A program made the position numbers and the translations under genes. From NCBI GenBank assembly GCA_023398495.1, contig JAEWSG010000203.1:62001-126000 (forward strand): DNA of 64,000 nucleotides. Reading direction: 5' to 3'. The notes below the pieces were generated by a model. The model saw nothing but the letters and a program-made list of their open reading frames with translations. It made no database searches and was not told the origin of the DNA. This DNA comes from Bacillota bacterium. GTDB taxonomy: Bacteria > Bacillota > Clostridia > Acetivibrionales > Acetivibrionaceae. Positions 62,256 through 64,000 of the stretch are shown piece after piece. Within the stretch, counting starts at the first letter, position 1. The number at the start of each line of letters is the position of its first letter.

Positions 62256-63587
62256 CTATGATAACGCCTCCGTAATGTCATCATCAATACCTAACACCCA
62301 TGTATTACCCTGTCTGTTTGATAGAGTCTTTTCCCCTTCTCTAAAGCCCATTACACTTCTTAACACGGAACTTTTTATTGAAACAGCATCCACAATTATC
62401 CCATAATTAGTAAAGCTGTCAATCGCCTTTTGCAAAGATTCATCATGATAACCTGTAAAAACTGTAGACTCTCCCCCCCCTGCATAGCGGCTCCTGCCTT
62501 CGTGCTCAATAATATCCACTAAAGGTAACCGTTTTGAAAAATCCAGAACAATATCTTTTGAGAACGTGTAAGATGCCAGTCTATGCTGGATTTCGTTTAT
62601 ACTTTTACCATCAATTATTGCATATCTGTTCCAGTTGTTATTTTCGTACAGCCATAACTCAACCTCTCTGCCTGTTTTGACTGACATGTGTGCCACTGCA
62701 AGCATAGCCTCAAGAGTTTTCTCCTCTAACATCAAAACTTCGTCTTCAAAATTGTTTCCTCTTTTATCAGACTTATTAGAGGGATTTAAGAGAAGTTGCA
62801 ATACCGTTTTGCTACTTTGCTCTCTTTGCGGTGTTTCCATATAAGGATCTAAAATAAGCCGCTTTTTTGAAACGCCTCTTCCCTCATCCTTTCGAACCAT
62901 AAGTTTTTCAGTCCTCGCTGAGAGTTTCCAGTGTACCTTATGAAGCGGATCTCCCGCCATATATTCTCTGAATTCATAGCCCGGTTCACCACTCCAACTG
63001 TATAGCCCTGTTGTTACAATGCCAGAATCATCCTGCTGCAGAGATTCAGGTGAAGCCAATAGTATTTTACTGGTTGGCTTTATGTCCTGAAGCCTTGGAA
63101 GAACTGTAACTTCTCCTTTGTACCTATCTTCAAAGGAACCACCTAATACTGATAGTGAAAATAAATTCAAGTAATCTTTCAGCCTTATATCAATTACTCC
63201 TATTTCTCCGATTCCTCTGCTTTTTGCAGTATATTCCACTGTAATAGTTTTATTTTGAAACGGCCCTAATGAAACCATTACCTCATTTGACCCGGGTACA
63301 CTGAAATTTACAGCCCGACAGAATGTTACATTAATAAATGGGAACGGCATAAACGACTTATTTTTTATATGTACATTGACCCTTGTAATTCCACCTTTTT
63401 CAACCTCTGATGATGGTGCATCAATAGCAACCTCAATTTTTTTCCTTGCAGGAAAAACCAGAAGAAACGACACTATAGGAGAGAGAAGAAACATGTAAAC
63501 CATTATCATGCTTGTTTCCCCACCAATAATGTAAGAATAAATATAAACAAAAATCGTCATTAAGAAAAACAAAACAAAATTTCTCAT
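62256..63587 (-). CDS. DUF58 membrane-associated protein
   Basis: A 443-residue protein with two N-terminal membrane segments (about 2-45), a beta-rich domain (about 50-200) and the DUF58 core around GEPGYEFREYMAGDPLHKVHWKLSARTEKLMVRK (about 207-240), then a von Willebrand A-like part with ILDPYMETP. DUF58 proteins pair with MoxR ATPases; the combination is thought to act as a chaperone system for envelope complexes. It lies 71 bases before the transglutaminase gene. Confidence 0.92.
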   Translation of the reverse strand: MRNFVLFFLMTIFVYIYSYIIGGETSMIMVYMFLLSPIVSFLLVFPARKKIEVAIDAPSSEVEKGGITRVNVHIKNKSFMPFPFINVTFCRAVNFSVPGSNEVMVSLGPFQNKTITVEYTAKSRGIGEIGVIDIRLKDYLNLFSLSVLGGSFEDRYKGEVTVLPRLQDIKPTSKILLASPESLQQDDSGIVTTGLYSWSGEPGYEFREYMAGDPLHKVHWKLSARTEKLMVRKDEGRGVSKKRLILDPYMETPQREQSSKTVLQLLLNPSNKSDKRGNNFEDEVLMLEEKTLEAMLAVAHMSVKTGREVELWLYENNNWNRYAIIDGKSINEIQHRLASYTFSKDIVLDFSKRLPLVDIIEHEGRSRYAGGGESTVFTGYHDESLQKAIDSFTNYGIIVDAVSIKSSVLRSVMGFREGEKTLSNRQGNTWVLGIDDDITEALS

Positions 63588-63614
63588 TGTATTTTCCCTT
63601 TCTTTTAGAGGGCA

Positions 63615-64000
63615 CTAAAATGTCGGAACCTTGACCCTAAGAATTGCATCATTAACAACATTTTCTGCGGAAATACCTTTCATTTTTGCACCTGAATTCA
63701 TGATAATTCTATGTGCCAGAACGGGTGATGCCATTTTCTGTATATCATCAGGAATTACGTATTCCCTACCCTTAATAAATGCCCATGCCTTTGAAGCCCT
63801 GTACAAGTTAAGACTTCCCCTTGGACTTCCCCCAAGTACAACATCAGAACTCTTCCTTGTAGCCTCAATAATGTCAACAATGTATTCTTTTAAACAATCT
63901 TCAATTCTTATTTCTTTAACCTGATTCTGAAGCTTCAACAGATCATCTATATTTGCAACAGGTTCTAAAATTGATAAAGGATTATAGTTTCCGAATCTAT
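63615..64000 (-). CDS. MoxR-family AAA ATPase, C-terminal part only
   Basis: The reading frame is open to the right edge, so the gene begins outside the window. The visible 127 residues read RFGNYNPLSILEPVANIDDLL, then a helical lid with VLGGSPRGSLNLYRASKAWAF and VIPDDIQKMASPVLAHRI, the typical C-terminus of MoxR ATPases, including the sensor-2 arginine of SPRG. Walker motifs lie outside. It ends 27 bases before the DUF58 gene. Confidence 0.92.
   Translation of the reverse strand, partial: RFGNYNPLSILEPVANIDDLLKLQNQVKEIRIEDCLKEYIVDIIEATRKSSDVVLGGSPRGSLNLYRASKAWAFIKGREYVIPDDIQKMASPVLAHRIIMNSGAKMKGISAENVVNDAILRVKVPTF

Noticed and set aside
1..64000. CRISPR arrays
   Set aside because: No regularly spaced direct repeats of 24-40 bases were seen; the repeats found are dispersed single copies.

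Overview
The window reads as chromosome of an AT-rich, endospore-forming clostridium, probably of the Ruminiclostridium/Hungateiclostridium type. Supporting signs are a yabG spore-coat protease gene, a sigI-rsgI pair, clostridial T-box and cobalamin leaders, strong GGAGG ribosome binding sites with frequent GTG/TTG starts, and a zinc-type S18. This assignment is inference from gene content; no species is claimed.

Region 1 (1-2400, minus strand): a cobalamin-riboswitch-controlled vitamin B12 ABC importer (btuF-btuC-btuD, the last cut by the window edge).

Region 2 (2414-29376, minus strand): a complete-looking extracellular contractile injection system (eCIS, Afp/PVC-like) of about 27 kb behind one good promoter. 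In transcription order it encodes a tandem AAA ATPase, a DUF4255 terminator/cap protein, a beta-sandwich accessory protein, sheath, tube 1, a tail-assembly-chaperone-like zinc protein overlapping a DUF6760 ORF in the -1 frame, tube 2, an unknown Lys-rich protein (possible tape measure), a LysM baseplate protein, a split spike (gpD-like plus gpV-like), PAAR tip, gp25 wedge, two baseplate-J-like proteins, a beta-propeller/tail-protein-I fusion, a large fibre-like Ig-repeat protein, a DUF4157 effector with a polymorphic-toxin-like tail, and a small overlapping ORF where an immunity gene would sit. Three copies of a previously unlabelled MITE-like element (GGGTGCAT-type ends, 9-bp target duplications) sit inside or next to this operon. 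Two of them are nearly identical, inverted, and bracket the effector/fibre/baseplate third.

Region 3 (29.4-44.4 kb): tRNA-Pro, a TtcA-like thiolase, a secreted phosphodiester-glycosidase-type protein, galU, a YihY-type membrane protein, the rpsF-ssb-rpsR operon, a GAF-type diguanylate cyclase, glgB, sigI-rsgI and a DUF368 polyprenyl-phosphate transporter.

Region 4 (44.4-51.8 kb, minus): a T-box-controlled branched-chain amino acid operon ilvB-ilvN-ilvC-leuA-cimA plus a small unknown gene; the T-box specifier is probably the leucine codon CTC.

Region 5 (51.9-64 kb): guanine-deaminase-like gene, an HtrA-type protease, DUF951, a LysM/M14 peptidoglycan peptidase, a 36-codon small ORF with a perfect SD, topB, yabG, and a MoxR-DUF58-transglutaminase operon cut by the right edge. 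Several short dispersed repeats link distant intergenic regions, including a hairpin shared by the eCIS leader and the guanine deaminase leader.
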